From: PZPK01 sp965230795
Lineage (GTDB): Bacteria; Pseudomonadota; Gammaproteobacteria; Pseudomonadales; Oleiphilaceae
Length of the DNA: 64,000 nucleotides
Assembly (NCBI GenBank): GCA_965230795.1
Contig: OZ246020.1
Span: 3,286,001-3,350,000, forward strand
Direction: 5' to 3'
Both the position numbers and the translations under genes were made by a program. The notes beneath the pieces were generated by a model that worked only from the letters and a program-made list of their open reading frames with translations, had not been told where the DNA came from and did not search any database. Below are positions 61,829 through 64,000 of the stretch, in pieces. Position 1 is the first letter of the stretch; every line of letters begins with the position of its first letter.

Positions 61829-62086
61829 CTACTCGTCAACGTCGAATTCGCGATCGATGGCAGCCATCTTCTTCGCGTAATAGAACACCAGGACCACAAA
61901 GCAGTACATGGAACCCTGTTGGGCAAACCAGAAGCCAAGTTTGTAGCCGCCGATCTGAACCTGATTGAGCACATCTACCAGCAGAATGCCGCACACAAAT
62001 GACACGACAAACCATATGCACAGTAGCTTGATCATCAGGCGCACGTTAATGCGCCAGTATTCGGTATCTTGATCTTGTTTTTGCAT
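61829..62086 (-). CDS. DUF4212 small symporter subunit
   Basis: 85 residues with two helices (RLMIKLLCIWFVVSFVCGIL and QGSMYCFVVLVFYYAKKM). DUF4212 proteins are the small partner of SSS-family ActP-type symporters, as YjcH is to E. coli ActP. It sits first in the operon, directly before actP. A ribosome site AGAAGGAT precedes the ATG. Confidence 0.88.
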   Translation of the reverse strand: MQKQDQDTEYWRINVRLMIKLLCIWFVVSFVCGILLVDVLNQVQIGGYKLGFWFAQQGSMYCFVVLVFYYAKKMAAIDREFDVDE

Positions 62087-62132
62087 GATCCTTCTCCGTT
62101 CTGTTGACCTGTAAGGTCGATTAAGCTTCGGA

Positions 62133-62206
62133 GAGGCATCTCAGGAATAACGACTTCCATGCCCGGCATCCTCCCTGCTTGCCATCTGCCATTCCTGAGA
62201 TGCCTC
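62133..62206 (-). promoter_or_regulatory. 16-bp perfect inverted repeat in the DUF4212/CrbS gap
   Basis: GAGGCATCTCAGGAAT (62133-62148) and ATTCCTGAGATGCCTC (62191-62206) are exact inverse copies 42 bp apart. In RNA from the minus strand this would make a long hairpin in the leader of DUF4212-actP. As DNA it could be two half-sites for a regulator. No T run follows, so termination is not indicated. Confidence 0.6.
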
Positions 62207-62344
62207 CAATGCGCCTGCATACACGAGAGGCAGTATCGAATCTAACAAGGAAGCACGCAGAAGGGATCAAGACTTTGGTCTAAGTGTCGACTAAAGTAGT
62301 AGCCCCTATAATGATAAAAATACTTTGGGATTTGCTAAGAGCCT

Positions 62345-64000
62345 ATGTCCGCTGCCATCGTTTTCTGCGCCATCATCGGCTATATCGCGCTGTTGTTCTG
62401 GCTGGCCCGTCGGGGTGACCAGGAACGCTTCACAGAGGGGAGCTGGGCACACCATCCACTGGTGTATTCACTGGCGCTGGGCGTCTACTGTACGTCCTGG
62501 ACCTTCTACGGACTGGTGGGCACCGCATCCGCATCGACCTGGGACTTTTTGCCTATCCTGCTGGGTCCGGTACTCTTGTTCACCTTTGGCTTTCCCTTGC
62601 TGCAACGCATCTTCCGGATATGCCAGCAGGAACATTTACACAGCATTGCCGACTTTCTGGCCTCCCGCTATGGCAAGCGTCAGGGAATCGCAGCCACCAC
62701 CACGGTGGTGGTGCTGCTGGCCACTGTGCCCTACATTTCCCTGCAGTTGAAGGCCGTGTCCGATACCCTCAGCCTGATCATCGATACCCATCAGATAGGC
62801 AATCAGGATGTGACCCTGCTGATTGCTCTCAGCATGATCGGTTTCGCGCTGCTGTTCGGCGCCCGGCAACTGGATGTATCGGGCTATCACTCCGGTCTGG
62901 TCAGCGCCATTGCCTTTGAATCCCTGATCAAGCTGCTGGCCTTGCTGCTCATCGCGGCCTTTGCGTTTTACTGGATGAATCTCTCCATCCCGGTCCATGA
63001 CAGCATGCCACCGCCGGGAGCCGGTCTGATGCCGGAACCGCCATCCAATGGCCAGTCACTGGATCTGCGCTTTTTTGTCGAACTCCTGCTGTCCGCCTGC
63101 GCCATCTTCTGTCTGCCCCGCATGTTTCATGTCGCCTTTGTGGAGTGCCTGTCCCCGCGTCACATGCAAACCTCGCGCGTGGTATTTCCCCTGTATCTGG
63201 CATTGATCGCGCTGTGTGTGTACCTGATCGCCCAGGCGGGGAATGAGATGTTCTTCGGTGATGGCGTCTCGGCGGACACCTACGTGATCGCGATTCCGCT
63301 GGCTCAGGATCAGCACCTGCTATCGCTGGTCGCCTTTCTCGGTGGTTTTTCTGCCGCCACCGCCATGATTATTGTCGCCACCGTCACCCTCAGCCAGATG
63401 CTCAGCAATGACGTTATTCTGCCCCTGATCATGCGCCGAGCCCGCAACCGCCACGCCTATCAGGACTTCAATCGCACCCTGATCTTTACCCGGCGACTGA
63501 CGGTCGTGTTGGTTGTCGTCTTTGCCTACCTGTATCAGGTCGTGCTGGCAGAGAATGCGGCGCTGACGAGTATTGGCCTGATCGCCTTTGCACTCGCGGT
63601 ACAGCTTGCACCGGCCATTCTGCTTGGCCTTTACTGGCGCGCCTGCAATGCCGTGGGTATTTATGCCGGGCTGGCTGCCGGACTCGGCATCTGGGCCTAC
63701 ACGCTGATGCTGCCACTATTGGCCGATGCCGGGTTTATCGGCAATGACCTGATTCGGCAGGGCCCTTTCGGCCAATCCTGGCTGCGACCGGAATACCTCT
63801 TCGGCCTTGAATTCAGTGATGGCTTTACCCGCGGGGTGCTGCTGAGTCTGGGCGCAAATATCGCGTTGACGCTGTTTGTATCGCGCCTCGAACGTACCAA
63901 TCTTTCTGACCGGATTCAGGCGCTGGCATTTACCTCAACAGACAAGTTTACACAGCAAGACCGTACCACCTATGAGGACATCCGCATTCAGGATCTGCGC
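62345..64000 (+). CDS. crbS: CrbS/CbrA-like sensor kinase, N-terminal part (runs off the window)
   Basis: ATG 62345 opens a frame that stays open to the last base (552 codons). The visible part is an SLC5-type transporter domain of about 13 helices: VYCTSWTFYGLVGTASAS near the start, HSIADFLASRYGKRQGIA, LPRMFHVAFVECLSPRH, YRAR-like QDFNRTLIFTRRLTVVLV. This is the N-terminal module of CbrA/CrbS histidine kinases, whose PAS, HisKA and HATPase parts would lie beyond the edge. In Vibrio and Pseudomonas, CrbS-CrbR controls acetate assimilation beside actP, matching this divergent position. Confidence 0.8.
   Translation, partial: MSAAIVFCAIIGYIALLFWLARRGDQERFTEGSWAHHPLVYSLALGVYCTSWTFYGLVGTASASTWDFLPILLGPVLLFTFGFPLLQRIFRICQQEHLHSIADFLASRYGKRQGIAATTTVVVLLATVPYISLQLKAVSDTLSLIIDTHQIGNQDVTLLIALSMIGFALLFGARQLDVSGYHSGLVSAIAFESLIKLLALLLIAAFAFYWMNLSIPVHDSMPPPGAGLMPEPPSNGQSLDLRFFVELLLSACAIFCLPRMFHVAFVECLSPRHMQTSRVVFPLYLALIALCVYLIAQAGNEMFFGDGVSADTYVIAIPLAQDQHLLSLVAFLGGFSAATAMIIVATVTLSQMLSNDVILPLIMRRARNRHAYQDFNRTLIFTRRLTVVLVVVFAYLYQVVLAENAALTSIGLIAFALAVQLAPAILLGLYWRACNAVGIYAGLAAGLGIWAYTLMLPLLADAGFIGNDLIRQGPFGQSWLRPEYLFGLEFSDGFTRGVLLSLGANIALTLFVSRLERTNLSDRIQALAFTSTDKFTQQDRTTYEDIRIQDLR

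Noticed and set aside
62325..62750. Open frame of 141 codons at the start of the CrbS-like gene
   Set aside because: Out of frame with the long open frame from 62345, which encodes a clear transporter-type domain.

Overview
The window is a single stretch of a mid-GC gammaproteobacterial chromosome. The gene families and neighbourhoods fit a motile, free-living marine type of the Oceanospirillales/Alteromonadales/Pseudomonadales neighbourhood. The main supports are the rpoE-rseA-rseB-rseC-degQ block with nadB divergent from it, a prfB-lysS pair with the programmed frameshift, sdhE-ygfX-ygfZ, a ProVWX betaine transporter, and an acetate-uptake cluster facing a CbrA/CrbS-type sensor kinase. I cannot name the genus from sequence alone. 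No rRNA, tRNA, insertion sequence, prophage, cas gene or CRISPR array was seen.

Layout. 1-744: edge of an unidentified gene, then repeats (a 118-bp direct repeat carrying REP-like palindromes, and arrays of 7-bp units). 745-6441: TonB-like protein, GIY-YIG protein, a small ORF, sdhE-ygfX-ygfZ, an HDOD protein and a periplasmic binding protein. 6533-10028 (minus): ung, lysS, prfB. 10227-18096: a GT-C-like membrane TPR protein, a GAF-GGDEF-EAL protein with an extra C-terminal domain, a hydrolase, flavodoxin, a lone CbiM-like permease, a binding protein and ogt. 18097-18842: a gene-poor stretch with an array of palindromes beside an HxlR regulator and, on the minus strand, a promoter, a structured leader, two very short ORFs with ribosome sites and a strong terminator. 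This is the most unusual part of the window. 19326-23442: small metabolic and unknown genes. 23443-24233: repeats. 24234-28892: fieF-like transporter, acetyltransferase, nnr, NADAR protein, fructosamine kinase. 28937-35320: envelope-stress block and nadB. 35349-40959: signalling (hybrid kinase, EAL-HDOD, diguanylate cyclase). 41085-43847: an AT-richer patch (Sel1 lipoprotein, orphan lipoprotein, VIT1-type transporter). 43945-51170: GST, DUF2058, proXWV, a GlxA-type regulator overlapping an isoaspartyl-peptidase homologue that lacks a metal-ligand histidine. 51306-56807: chemoreceptor, 7TMR-GGDEF-EAL protein, binding protein. 56813-64000: exonuclease, DUF294 protein, anchored unknown protein, actP, DUF4212, and the divergent CrbS-like kinase that runs off the window.

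How they work together. The sigma-E block senses envelope damage: DegQ clears misfolded periplasmic protein and RseB/RseA hold the sigma factor. A sigma-E-like promoter sits ahead of rpoE. Cyclic-di-GMP signalling is dense, with one clearly active cyclase (40 kb), two proteins with EAL sites and degenerate GGDEF sites, and one EAL-HDOD protein with a degenerate EAL. Several orphan periplasmic binding proteins have no cognate permeases here; two of them lie beside signalling genes. Osmoprotection (ProVWX) and acetate uptake (DUF4212-ActP) are the two clear transport systems.
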